Position numbers and translations under genes: made by a program. 64,000 nt of DNA. Origin: Pseudomonas sp. Root562 (GTDB lineage: Bacteria; Pseudomonadota; Gammaproteobacteria; Pseudomonadales; Pseudomonadaceae). How positions within the stretch are numbered: position 1 is the first letter of the stretch; each line of letters begins with the position of its first letter. Of the stretch, positions 32,248-41,321 are shown piece after piece. The DNA lies in assembly GCF_001427125.1 (NCBI RefSeq), contig NZ_LMGK01000020.1:127263-191262 (forward strand). The letters run 5' to 3'. The notes under the pieces are model-generated. The model was not told where the DNA came from. It saw only the letters and a list, made by a program, of their open reading frames with translations, and did not search any database.

Positions 32248-32632
32248 GCACAACAAGAATAAAAAAATTGCGGCAACCCTAATAAAAACAAGACGTAACG
32301 ACTCTGACATAACAAAAACAACACGGCAGAGACGCAGCTAACAGATTTTTTTGGAGAAGATGTGCTTTTCAGGGTGCTTTTCGGAGTAACCCGCAACCGG
32401 GCAGAGAAAAATAAAACTACCTTCAGGTAGCTCCCGAACTGGTTGGATCGCTTGGCGAGAAAGTAGATCAGCGCTCAAAAAAATACGTTTGCTCTTGATC
32501 CCGGATGGGGATCGCCAAAAACAGCGGTAAAGGGCAACGGTTGCCAAAAACAAAAACAGACCGCCCCTCAATAATAAAAAAAGAGCACGCGCAACGAAAA
32601 TTAAAGGGGAGCTTCGGCTCCCCTTTGTGCTT
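32248..32632 (+). ncRNA. crcY: CrcY-type sRNA, Hfq/Crc-sequestering
   Basis: A roughly 385-base transcript is predicted from the sigma-54 start to the TTCG-loop terminator. It carries at least five A-rich catabolite-activity motifs (AANAANAA type), near 32250-32267, 32281-32292, 32311-32323, 32405-32417, 32544-32560 and 32570-32584. Such repeats bind Hfq with Crc and relieve catabolite repression. In P. putida, crcY lies directly downstream of mvaB (HMG-CoA lyase), as here, which separates it from crcZ (downstream of cbrB). The 5' end GCACAACAA resembles the CrcZ start. No protein-coding frame is supported. Confidence 0.88.
32603..32626. terminator. Bidirectional TTCG-loop terminator between crcY and the NEL gene
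   Basis: AAAGGGGAGC and GCTCCCCTTT form a perfect 10-bp stem with a TTCG loop. On the plus strand the stem ends in TTT followed by GTGCTTTTC; on the minus strand it is followed by TTTAATTTTC. It can end both crcY and the convergent toxin-like gene. Confidence 0.85.
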
Positions 32633-32717
32633 TTCAGCACAATGCAACCTTGTCTGAAGCACCGGCAAAACACGCCCGGGCTCACTTCGAACAATCCATC
32701 ACTTGAATCTTTATTGC

Positions 32718-35700
32718 CTAGTCGCGATTCCTGACCCCTTTGGCGCGCGTTAATGCGTCGCGTGTCAACTGGCGCAGCAGTTCGTCGCGTTGATAACCCA
32801 GCTTGTTGAGAAGTTCGCTGGAGCGCGTTTGCGAGATGGGCTCAGTGCTCAATATCTCGGCTTGGGTAACACCAAGATCACTCAGCTCCAGGGCCAGCGT
32901 CTCCAGACGGCTCTTGAGTTGCGCGTTGCTTTCAGGCGCCTGATGCTGTGCGTTTATCCAATCGTCATGAGCCGACAGCAAATCATCAAGCGATTCGTAC
33001 TGTTGGTCATAACGTTCACTGTAAGCCTGTAATTGAGTGCTGTACTGTTCCTTCAAACAGTTTTCCCAGTAGGGTTCAAGCAACATCTTGTTGACCAGGC
33101 CGTCACCCTCCCCCATGACCAGCACCGTCTCTTGGGCAGCATCAATCTGGGCTTGGGTGACCAACGCCTGTCGGCGGTATGTCATGTGCTCGGATAACCA
33201 GGGCAAATCCAGAGCGTCTGCGAGCCGGGTGTGATAGGCGAGATAGATTTCCACCTCAAGCAAACCTCGTCTTTCAGGCACGCCATCGACCATCTGCCCT
33301 CTGAAGTGCTGCCCCAAACCGCCTTCTGCAACCGGCTTGATGCGGTGGGCAATATCGCCCTTGATGACTTCGTCGAGATGTTTACGACGCGCTGCGCCTT
33401 TGGCCAACACCGCCTGCTTGAGCTCCCGTTGCTCGGGCAGGAAGTATCGATTGTGCTCCGACGCCAGCACCTCGATCCCCATATCATTGAAGATTCCCGC
33501 GCCCCCATCCGCACACAGCCCTGGAAAGCTCGCGTTCTTGAACAATCGATCGCGTAACACATCATCATAGGAAACGGCTTCGAGCATGCGCCAGACGCGA
33601 CGAGTAAGGTCGTGCCGATTGTCCTCATAAGCCTCTTGGTCTTCGATCGTCTCGAAATGCTCGGATTCCTCCAGCTGCTTGATCACCTCGAAAAAACCTT
33701 GGGAGCCATGCTCACGTTCAACGCTATCCCAGAGTTCCTGAAGTTCTGGCTGTTCGGCGACGTCGACCTCCTCCAGCCAGAAACTGCTGTCCCCCTTGGG
33801 CTCGTAAGTGCGTTCAGGGTCCAGCCCGACTGATTCCCTGTAGTCTGCAAAACGCGCCTGATCATCGAACTCGAGCTTTTTACGATCGAGCCTGGTGCGA
33901 GCAATGGTTTCTGCTTTGGCGGAGCCCGGTGCAACTTCGGGTATGTGTTTGATCGCGGTGTTGTTCAATTCCAATCGGAATGACTGATCACGGGGACTGG
34001 CAAAGAGACCGACCGGCCAGTCTTGTACACCGGTGCCACTGAGGTCGAGTTCTCGCAGATCCGGCATCTGGCTGATGTCCGGCACAGCCGTCAACTGCGG
34101 GTTGCCGTTGAGGCGCAACTCCCGTAAACGCCGCAATTCCCTGAGCTGAGCCACGTCTTGCGCAGACAGTGCAATTTGGTTTGAGGAAAGATCCAGATGT
34201 TGCAGGTTACGCAGTTTTCCGACGGCATCGGGCACCCGTTCGAGTTCATTGCCCGCCAAACCGAGCGCCTCGAGTTTGGGAAACAACTCCAGAAAAGCGT
34301 TGTGAGCCTGATTGAAATTGCGACCCGACAGATTCAGGCTGGTCACCTTACGGAAGTTAGCCGTCAACTGCGGAAACTCCAGCAACAGTAAATCCATCTC
34401 AACATTCGGCACCTGCAGCCTGACACCGAATCGCCGATCACCGGTTTCGTCCCTGAACACTCTGGACGGCGACTCCCAGGCCTTGAGCAGTTCGGCGCAA
34501 AACCGGCGACGCGTTTCAGGCCAGAAACCGCTGTCCCGGAATGATCTTTCCCACCCGTTCAATTGGCTTGCCAACTGCAGCTTCTCCTGTTCGAGCATTT
34601 CCAGGGTGATTGACGTATCGGTGCTCAAGGCCTGCACGACCGCGTTCAATTCCTCAGGGCTATGACCCGGATACAGCGCCCGCAGTCGTTGCTCCCTGAC
34701 CCGGTCCTGATGCCATTTACTGATTTTGCTGTAGACCGGTCCCTTGAGTAAGCTGGCGTCCTCCAGGTCTGGCGTGATGCGCACAGGGGGTTCAGCCAGA
34801 GCGATTCGACGCTCAGTGGGCGGCAGCAACTTTTCCATCAGCCATTGTTTGAGCCGCGGCCCCTGGCCCGGACGCAAGCCCAACTGAGCCCTTTCTTGTG
34901 CCGGCAGCGCATATAAAATCGCCTCAAAAAAATCAGTGGCGTCCCGCAGCTTGCGACCTTGCGCATCACAGACTTCGTAAAGGCCGTTCTCGTCGCGCAC
35001 CAAATGCTTGAGTGTGGAAGCCTTTTCAGCCCCCACGCTGTTGCGCAAAGGTCCATCCCAGGTGCCGGAGTGAATTTCGATTCGCAAATCAGCCAATGCA
35101 TCGCTGTAGACGGCGAGCGCCCTGAGGTTCAGCTTTTCGGTTTCTGGCGTGAACAACGCATCCTGATAAAAGCCTTCGTAAGCACGGACGGCACGGGCTT
35201 CAAATTCGAGTTCGCGAGCGAGGTTCTTCAACCGCAACGGCATCCGGCCTTCGTTGGTCATCACCGCTTGCTCGGTCGCGTCGGCACGCGCCAGCACTTG
35301 CTCGACGACGCTGCGCGGAAGGTTCGGAAACTCACGTTGCACAAGCCGGGAATTCGTATTGCCAGGTCGCTCGCGAAAACGATAGATATTATTGAACACA
35401 CTGCCTCGCCTCCCCTCAACGTGATCAGCCAGTTGATTGCGCAGTTGTTGCACCTGTTGGTCCCGGGAGAACTCCCCTCCCAGCAGCGCCCTCAGTTCGC
35501 CCTCTTGGAGAAAATTCACCACGCGTTCCGGCAACTTTCCATTCATGACATCGGCCAGGCTGATCCTGAGGGTATTGTCCGCATTGGCATCGGCTTTTCC
35601 GTATTTGTGCGAGGGTCCGTTCAGGTCGGATTGTTGAAAGACCTCCAACGCTCTGTCACTCGGCCATCCGTCAAAATCGGTCACCAACTGTGCAAACCAG

Positions 35701-37892
35701 TTAGACGAAGGATCCATGGGTTGCCCCGCGCGAATTCGATCTTTGGTCAGATCGATGTCTTCCAGCACCTTGTAGCGTTTGATGGTGTCTTCCAGCAGAG
35801 GCGGCGCGGGCTCATTCCGGGTGTAGATCCTGCGCAATTCTCCTTCATCGGTGCCGCTGATGGCACGAATGTCCGCTAGCTCGCTGTCGCTGAATGGCGC
35901 AACCGTTGGCCCGAGTCGCCGCATCAGGGTTTGCTCATCCCAGGACCTGGGCTTTTCGCCCTCGATGACCAGTGCACCGTTCGCGTTATGCCTGACGACC
36001 GGTTGATAAGCCTCGGCTCGATCAGGGTGCTGCAATCGGTAGTGTCCTGTCTGGGGCTCATCCTTGAGTTCAAAATGCTTGCCATCGAGGGGCAGGATTT
36101 TCTTGTTTTGGTGACGATGCATCCCCAATTCGTCCGGTGTGGAATTTTCCGGCAGCGCCAGGTTGCGCTGGGTATAGGGATCCAGATCTGGATACCACAA
36201 CTTTTTACCTTTCGGCGACTCGACAACAATGGCCTGTTCGATGACAGGCGAAAGCTTGGGGAGGATCAACTTCCCGATCTCTGCTCCCGCGGCAAACATC
36301 CCCAGTTGAACGACACTTTCCACCACCCCGACCAAATGTTCGGCGGCCTCGGTGCCCAGTCCCAGCGCCAGGTCCATGACGCCTTCGATGATGTCGCTGG
36401 TCAGTTGATAGGCGGTATACGCCATCATCAACTCGCCTAGAAACGGCACAAACGGCGTTACCACCAGCAGCGCCACATTGAGCGCCTGGGAAGCTAACTT
36501 TTCCAGGTTGTCCCACCAGTCCCAGCGCGCCATCCGGTCAGCGTAGGCCGTGGATATCGCAATTTCGCGGGCGTCGTTGAGAACCCGGTTGATCGACATC
36601 CGATAGAGGTATGGCCAGACATTGCCATCAAAGCGATTTTCGGTGTCGGCCTCGAACGGGTGAAATTTATATTCCAGATTAGGTTGAGCGATGTCCTCTT
36701 CGCGCCAGGCAGGCTGCCCCTCACCCGGTTGCACTTCATGCCATTTAATCCCGCGCAGGCGATAATTGAGCAGTGCGAGAAAATGCCCTCGCTGCTTGTG
36801 CGGAACAAATTGAGTGAAGAAATGTTGATAACTTTCAGCCCGGGCAGGTTGCTGTATGGCGGAGGTCACGCTGAGCGCAGTGCCTTGCCGTCCAGGTGCA
36901 GGTTTGTCGCGAAACTGGCGAATCAACTCGCCGGTAAAGTCTGCTCCCGATGCATACATTTTCAGCGGATGTTCGGGATCATGGGGAACGTAGGCAATGA
37001 CAGGATCAAGATGGTTTGAGGAACGCTCTGTGGCGCTAATGACGACAATCTGGCTCAGCACTACGCCGAGCATTTCCAAGTTGTAAGTGCTTATTCTCTT
37101 GCCAGCCCAATACACATTGCGCTGTTCGTTGATGATGCCCATGACCACCGCGTGGGCACTCTCATCAATGTCCCGTTTCATCAACGCGAGGTGCGCCGCA
37201 GTGCTCATTGCGGCTTTTTGACTTTTGATGATTTTCCGTTGAAGTATTCGCTCACCCAAGCCATCCAGAGGAAGTAACAAACTTCTGAGATATCGACTGT
37301 GCCTGGCGCCAATATCCAGATTTCGGCAAAGTTCCACAAACTGCGCAATCCCCATCGCCCCAAGCGTCGCGCCCTTTACATCAAAATGACCACGGGCGTC
37401 GGGAGAAGTGATGAACATCGAATCAGAATGAAAAACTTCGGAACTTGCGAAGTTATGCAGTGCCGCATCCAACAAGGAAACTGTACGAATCTTGAAGCCG
37501 TGGACGATGTGTCCTTTGCGCCAATAAAGACGTACAAACGTCTGTTCGACGTCTTCTTCAATACCGTATCTGGATTTCAACCTGGTTTGGAGTAATCGTT
37601 TACCGAATGCATAGACATTCTCTTGGCTGGTGACGATTTCATCGATAGCGTTTTGTGAATCCCAGCTTTCTTTCAGAGCGCTGGCCACTGCCTGATGCTG
37701 GTCCGTAGATGCAGACTTGTACCATTGCGGAATCTCCAATCGGGCGTGTTTCAGAGCGCCGATTCTGTGCAGAGGGCTGCGCACCAACCACTCCGGCAGA
37801 CTGTTTTCTATAAAGTCTATATGAATGCTCTTGTCGCCAATTACTTCGGGCTTTTCTTGCCAATTGCCCACGTCAGCCAATGTTTGTGTCAT
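32718..37892 (-). CDS. Giant NEL-type E3 ubiquitin ligase, LRR and dermonecrotic-toxin-like protein
   Basis: This 1724-residue protein has three parts. An N-terminal region (about 30-620) resembles the dermonecrotic-toxin/DUF6543 domain of large Pseudomonas toxins, with a long hydrophobic stretch at about 470-545 (ALNVALLVVTPFVPFLGEL and onwards) that could insert in membranes. Six or so leucine-rich repeats lie at about 1180-1320 (LEALGLAGNELERVP, LQHLDLSSNQ). The C-terminal NEL-type domain (about 1380-1724) carries the C-x-D catalytic motif PGLCADGG with Cys1460. NEL ligases ubiquitinate eukaryotic proteins, so a host-directed effector is inferred. There is no signal peptide and no secretion or chaperone gene nearby. 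It stands alone between crcY and an acyl-CoA synthetase gene. Confidence 0.85.
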   Translation of the reverse strand: MTQTLADVGNWQEKPEVIGDKSIHIDFIENSLPEWLVRSPLHRIGALKHARLEIPQWYKSASTDQHQAVASALKESWDSQNAIDEIVTSQENVYAFGKRLLQTRLKSRYGIEEDVEQTFVRLYWRKGHIVHGFKIRTVSLLDAALHNFASSEVFHSDSMFITSPDARGHFDVKGATLGAMGIAQFVELCRNLDIGARHSRYLRSLLLPLDGLGERILQRKIIKSQKAAMSTAAHLALMKRDIDESAHAVVMGIINEQRNVYWAGKRISTYNLEMLGVVLSQIVVISATERSSNHLDPVIAYVPHDPEHPLKMYASGADFTGELIRQFRDKPAPGRQGTALSVTSAIQQPARAESYQHFFTQFVPHKQRGHFLALLNYRLRGIKWHEVQPGEGQPAWREEDIAQPNLEYKFHPFEADTENRFDGNVWPYLYRMSINRVLNDAREIAISTAYADRMARWDWWDNLEKLASQALNVALLVVTPFVPFLGELMMAYTAYQLTSDIIEGVMDLALGLGTEAAEHLVGVVESVVQLGMFAAGAEIGKLILPKLSPVIEQAIVVESPKGKKLWYPDLDPYTQRNLALPENSTPDELGMHRHQNKKILPLDGKHFELKDEPQTGHYRLQHPDRAEAYQPVVRHNANGALVIEGEKPRSWDEQTLMRRLGPTVAPFSDSELADIRAISGTDEGELRRIYTRNEPAPPLLEDTIKRYKVLEDIDLTKDRIRAGQPMDPSSNWFAQLVTDFDGWPSDRALEVFQQSDLNGPSHKYGKADANADNTLRISLADVMNGKLPERVVNFLQEGELRALLGGEFSRDQQVQQLRNQLADHVEGRRGSVFNNIYRFRERPGNTNSRLVQREFPNLPRSVVEQVLARADATEQAVMTNEGRMPLRLKNLARELEFEARAVRAYEGFYQDALFTPETEKLNLRALAVYSDALADLRIEIHSGTWDGPLRNSVGAEKASTLKHLVRDENGLYEVCDAQGRKLRDATDFFEAILYALPAQERAQLGLRPGQGPRLKQWLMEKLLPPTERRIALAEPPVRITPDLEDASLLKGPVYSKISKWHQDRVREQRLRALYPGHSPEELNAVVQALSTDTSITLEMLEQEKLQLASQLNGWERSFRDSGFWPETRRRFCAELLKAWESPSRVFRDETGDRRFGVRLQVPNVEMDLLLLEFPQLTANFRKVTSLNLSGRNFNQAHNAFLELFPKLEALGLAGNELERVPDAVGKLRNLQHLDLSSNQIALSAQDVAQLRELRRLRELRLNGNPQLTAVPDISQMPDLRELDLSGTGVQDWPVGLFASPRDQSFRLELNNTAIKHIPEVAPGSAKAETIARTRLDRKKLEFDDQARFADYRESVGLDPERTYEPKGDSSFWLEEVDVAEQPELQELWDSVEREHGSQGFFEVIKQLEESEHFETIEDQEAYEDNRHDLTRRVWRMLEAVSYDDVLRDRLFKNASFPGLCADGGAGIFNDMGIEVLASEHNRYFLPEQRELKQAVLAKGAARRKHLDEVIKGDIAHRIKPVAEGGLGQHFRGQMVDGVPERRGLLEVEIYLAYHTRLADALDLPWLSEHMTYRRQALVTQAQIDAAQETVLVMGEGDGLVNKMLLEPYWENCLKEQYSTQLQAYSERYDQQYESLDDLLSAHDDWINAQHQAPESNAQLKSRLETLALELSDLGVTQAEILSTEPISQTRSSELLNKLGYQRDELLRQLTRDALTRAKGVRNRD

Positions 37893-38064
37893 CGTATTTC
37901 CGCCTTGAATAAAATACCCAGGCAGAAAAACTACGCGCCTTCACGGCGCTAAAAAAGACTAAAAAACTGCAAGCACCCGAAGAAACAACCTCGAACAAAA
38001 ACCATTAATCGAATGTGAAATATATATAGTTACCACCCTCTCGAAAACCACGGACTTGAAACCC

Positions 38065-38099
38065 GAAACGTCATCGGCAAACGGCACCGATGACGTTTC
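38065..38099 (-). terminator. Hairpin downstream of the acyl-CoA synthetase gene
   Basis: GAAACGTCATCGG (38065-38077) is exactly complementary to CCGATGACGTTTC (38087-38099). The stem has 13 bp and a 9-base loop, without a clear T-run on the minus strand. The remaining AT-rich sequence up to 37893 is the leader of the NEL gene and contains a short GCGCC/GGCGC hairpin at 37935-37949. Confidence 0.6.
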
Positions 38100-38123
38100 C
38101 AGCAATATTTGATGCGCCCGTTT

Positions 38124-39815
38124 TCAAGGAATGGCCAATTCCTCAATGCTGATTTCGCGCATGCGGAATTTCTGGACTTTGCCGGTCACGGTCATTGGGA
38201 ATTCGTCGACAAACTTGAAATACCGCGGGGTCTTGAAATGCGCGATGCGCGTCTTGCACCAGTCTTTCAGCTCTTCTTCGGTAGCGCTGTGCCCGGGGTG
38301 GAATTTGACCCAGGCGACTATCTCCTCGCCATAACGGGAACAAGGAATGCCGATGACCTGCACGTCGGCGATAGCCGGATGAGTGAAGAAAAATTCCTCC
38401 AGTTCTCGCGGATAAATGTTCTCGCCGCCGCGAATAATCATGTCCTTGTTACGTCCGGCGATGCACACGTAACCTTCGTCATTCATGCTCGCCAGATCGC
38501 CGGTGTGCATCCAGCCCGCCTGATCGATGGCTTCAGCGGTGCCTTGCGGATTGTTCCAGTAGCCCAGCATCACGCTGTAGCCACGGGTGCACAACTCGCC
38601 AATGGTGCCGCGCGGAACCAGGTTGCCTGCTTCGTCGATAATCTTGCTTTCCAGCTGCGGTTGAGTGCGGCCGACGGTAGTGACGCGCAGTTCCAGGTCA
38701 TCTGCAGGGCCGGTCTGCAACGACACCGGGCTGGTTTCCGTCATGCCGTAGGCAATCTGCACTTCGTTCATGTGCATGTCACTGATGACCCGGCGCATGA
38801 CTTCGATCGGGCACGTCGCCCCGGCCATGATCCCGGTGCGCAGGCTCGACAGGTCGAACTCGGCACGCTGCGGCTGATCGAGCATGGCGATGAACATGGT
38901 CGGCACGCCGTAAAGCGCCGTGGCTTTTTCATCCGCGACGGTGCGCAGCGTCAACAGCGGATCAAACGCATCGTTGGGGTAGATCATCGTGCTGCCATGG
39001 GTGATGCAGCCGAGATTGCCCATGACCATACCGAAGCAGTGATACAACGGCACCGGGATCACCAGGCGATCCGCGGCGGTCAGGCCCAGGCTCTCGCCGA
39101 CCATGTAACCGTTGTTGAGAATGTTGTAGTGACTGAGAGTCGCACCCTTGGGAAAACCCGTCGTGCCAGAGGTGTACTGGATGTTGACCGCCTGATCGAA
39201 ATGCAGGCTGTCCTGGCGCTCGCGCAGTTGCTCGGCCGACACACTGCCCGCCAGATCAGCCAGTTGCGACCACGGCAGGAAACAGCTGGGCGGCTGAGCA
39301 TCCAGACTGATCACGCCGCGCAGCTCCGGCAGTTTTTCACAGCTGAGCTTACCGATGGATTGTTCAGCCAGTTCCGGCACCAGACCTTGCAACATCGCGT
39401 GGTAGTCGGAGGTCTTGAACGCGCCGGCACACACCAGCCATTGGCAGCCTGATTGCTTTAATACGTATTCGAGTTCGGAACTGCGATAGGCAGGATTGAT
39501 GTTGACCAGGATCACGCCGATTTTCGCCGTGGCGATCTGCGTGATGCACCATTGTGCGCAGTTCGGCGCCCAGATGCCGAGGCGGTCACCGACCTTCAGC
39601 CCCAATGCCAGCAATGCCCTGGCGTGCAGGTCCGCGGCGTCCGCCAGTTGTCGCCAGGTGTAGCGCAACTGTTGATGGCGCACGACCAGCGCCTCCCCGG
39701 CCGGGTACTGCGCGACCGTATTATCGAACGCCTGGCCGATAGTCATCGCCAGCAAGGCTTTGTCCTGGGAACCACGAGTGTAACTGCGTTGCGGGCTTAC
39801 ATTGGGTTGATCCAT
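38124..39815 (-). CDS. AMP-binding acyl-CoA synthetase, liu-associated
   Basis: This 563-residue adenylate-forming enzyme activates a fatty or branched-chain acid to its CoA ester. The P-loop-like [16 protein letters not shown], the [10 protein letters not shown] motif, YCIAGR-type [20 protein letters not shown] hinge and the catalytic Lys in [13 protein letters not shown] are all present. It is divergent from liuA, and LiuR palindromes lie in the shared 330-base region, so isovalerate or a related acyl substrate is plausible. The ATG at 39815 is chosen; the frame continues upstream through a repeat. Confidence 0.9.
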   Translation of the reverse strand: MDQPNVSPQRSYTRGSQDKALLAMTIGQAFDNTVAQYPAGEALVVRHQQLRYTWRQLADAADLHARALLALGLKVGDRLGIWAPNCAQWCITQIATAKIGVILVNINPAYRSSELEYVLKQSGCQWLVCAGAFKTSDYHAMLQGLVPELAEQSIGKLSCEKLPELRGVISLDAQPPSCFLPWSQLADLAGSVSAEQLRERQDSLHFDQAVNIQYTSGTTGFPKGATLSHYNILNNGYMVGESLGLTAADRLVIPVPLYHCFGMVMGNLGCITHGSTMIYPNDAFDPLLTLRTVADEKATALYGVPTMFIAMLDQPQRAEFDLSSLRTGIMAGATCPIEVMRRVISDMHMNEVQIAYGMTETSPVSLQTGPADDLELRVTTVGRTQPQLESKIIDEAGNLVPRGTIGELCTRGYSVMLGYWNNPQGTAEAIDQAGWMHTGDLASMNDEGYVCIAGRNKDMIIRGGENIYPRELEEFFFTHPAIADVQVIGIPCSRYGEEIVAWVKFHPGHSATEEELKDWCKTRIAHFKTPRYFKFVDEFPMTVTGKVQKFRMREISIEELAIP

Positions 39816-39855
39816 GACGACCCCTATTGTCTTTATTGTAGGAGCGAGGCTCATG

Positions 39856-39984
39856 CGGCGAAGGAGCTTGCTCCCGTTCGGCTGCGCAGCAGTCGTGAAA
39901 TCTGCAACCCGGTGCTTTCTGACACACCTTGCCTGCCGATTTGCGACCGCTTGGCGCCCGAGCGGGAGCAAGCTCCCTCGCCAC
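39856..39984. repeat. REP-like inverted pair upstream of the acyl-CoA synthetase
   Basis: Arms of the GGAGCTTGCTCCCG / CGGGAGCAAGCTCC family lie at 39856-39877 and 39961-39984. It separates the synthetase start from the LiuR sites and liuA promoter. Confidence 0.75.
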
Positions 39985-40032
39985 GGAAAAGCGACGCCGG
40001 TCTTTTCAGAACTGCCTCTACTCTCGCTCAAG

Positions 40033-40090
40033 TTGACGTTAACGTAAAGGGTGATTGACAGCCTTTCGTCACAGGCTTACGTTAACGTAA
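40033..40090. promoter_or_regulatory. Two LiuR operators upstream of liuA
   Basis: TTGACGTTAACGTAAA (40033-40048) and the perfect palindrome TTACGTTAACGTAA (40077-40090) have centres 43 bp apart, about four helical turns. They match the palindrome at liuR (30571-30586). One may serve liuA and the other the divergent acyl-CoA synthetase. Confidence 0.8.
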
Positions 40091-40145
40091 AGGTGAGAAC
40101 CAAATGACAGTCTCATCAACCGACAAAAAAGCCAAAAGGTGACCC

Positions 40146-41309
40146 ATGAGCTACCCATCCCTGAACTTCGCCCTCGGTGAAACCATCGACATGCTGCGCG
40201 ATCAGGTTCAGTCCTTCGTCGCCAAGGAGATCGCCCCGCGCGCCGCTCAGATCGACATCGACAACCTGTTCCCCGCGGACCTGTGGCGCAAATTCGGCGA
40301 CATGGGCCTGCTGGGCATTACCGTCCCGGAAGAGTACGGCGGTGCGGGACTGGGTTACCTGGCCCATGTGGTCGCCATGGAAGAAATCAGCCGTGGCTCG
40401 GCTTCGGTGGCCCTGTCTTATGGCGCCCACTCCAACCTTTGCGTCAACCAGATCAACCGCAACGGTAACCACGAACAGAAATCCAAATACCTGCCGAAGC
40501 TGATCAGTGGCGAGCACATCGGCGCCCTGGCCATGAGCGAGCCGAACGCCGGTTCCGATGTGGTCTCTATGAAGCTGCGTGCCGACAAACGCGGTGACAA
40601 GTACGTGCTCAACGGCAGCAAGACCTGGATCACCAACGGCCCGGACGCCAACACCTACGTGATCTACGCCAAGACCGACCTGGAAAAAGGCCCTCACGGC
40701 ATCACCGCGTTCATCGTCGAGCGCGACTGGAAAGGCTTCAGCCGCAGCAACAAGTTCGACAAGCTCGGCATGCGTGGTTCGAACACTTGCGAGCTGTTCT
40801 TCGATGACGTCGAAGTGCCGCAAGAAAACATCCTCGGCGTACTCAATGGCGGCGTGAAGGTGCTGATGAGCGGCCTCGACTACGAGCGCGTGGTGCTCTC
40901 GGGTGGCCCGACCGGGATCATGCAAGCCTGCATGGACCTGATCGTGCCGTACATCCATGACCGCAAGCAGTTCGGTCAAAGCATCGGCGAGTTCCAGCTG
41001 ATCCAGGGCAAGGTTGCCGACATGTACACCCAGCTCAACGCCAGCCGCGCCTACCTTTATGCGGTAGCACAAGCTTGCGAGCGCGGCGAAACCACGCGCA
41101 AGGACGCCGCCGGCGTGATCCTCTACAGCGCCGAGCGTGCTACGCAAATGGCCCTCGACGCGATCCAGATTCTCGGCGGCAACGGTTACATCAACGAATT
41201 CCCCGCCGGTCGTCTATTGCGTGACGCCAAGCTGTACGAAATCGGCGCGGGCACCAGTGAGATCCGTCGCATGCTGATCGGTCGCGAACTGTTCAACGAA
41301 ACCCGCTAA
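40146..41309 (+). CDS. liuA: Isovaleryl-CoA dehydrogenase
   Basis: This 387-residue acyl-CoA dehydrogenase oxidises isovaleryl-CoA to 3-methylcrotonyl-CoA, passing electrons to ETF. The blocks [16 protein letters not shown] and [10 protein letters not shown] and the C-terminal [20 protein letters not shown] are typical. The base is Glu247 in [10 protein letters not shown], the internal position used by isovaleryl-CoA dehydrogenases. A good AAGGTGACCC site precedes the ATG. It is first of liuABCD. Confidence 0.95.
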   Translation: MSYPSLNFALGETIDMLRDQVQSFVAKEIAPRAAQIDIDNLFPADLWRKFGDMGLLGITVPEEYGGAGLGYLAHVVAMEEISRGSASVALSYGAHSNLCVNQINRNGNHEQKSKYLPKLISGEHIGALAMSEPNAGSDVVSMKLRADKRGDKYVLNGSKTWITNGPDANTYVIYAKTDLEKGPHGITAFIVERDWKGFSRSNKFDKLGMRGSNTCELFFDDVEVPQENILGVLNGGVKVLMSGLDYERVVLSGGPTGIMQACMDLIVPYIHDRKQFGQSIGEFQLIQGKVADMYTQLNASRAYLYAVAQACERGETTRKDAAGVILYSAERATQMALDAIQILGGNGYINEFPAGRLLRDAKLYEIGAGTSEIRRMLIGRELFNETR

Positions 41310-41321
41310 ACGGAGCTGTCC

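Noticed and set aside
32718..37892. Type III secretion substrate
   Set aside because: NEL proteins are often type III effectors, but no secretion apparatus, chaperone or hrp-type promoter is visible here. The delivery route is left open.
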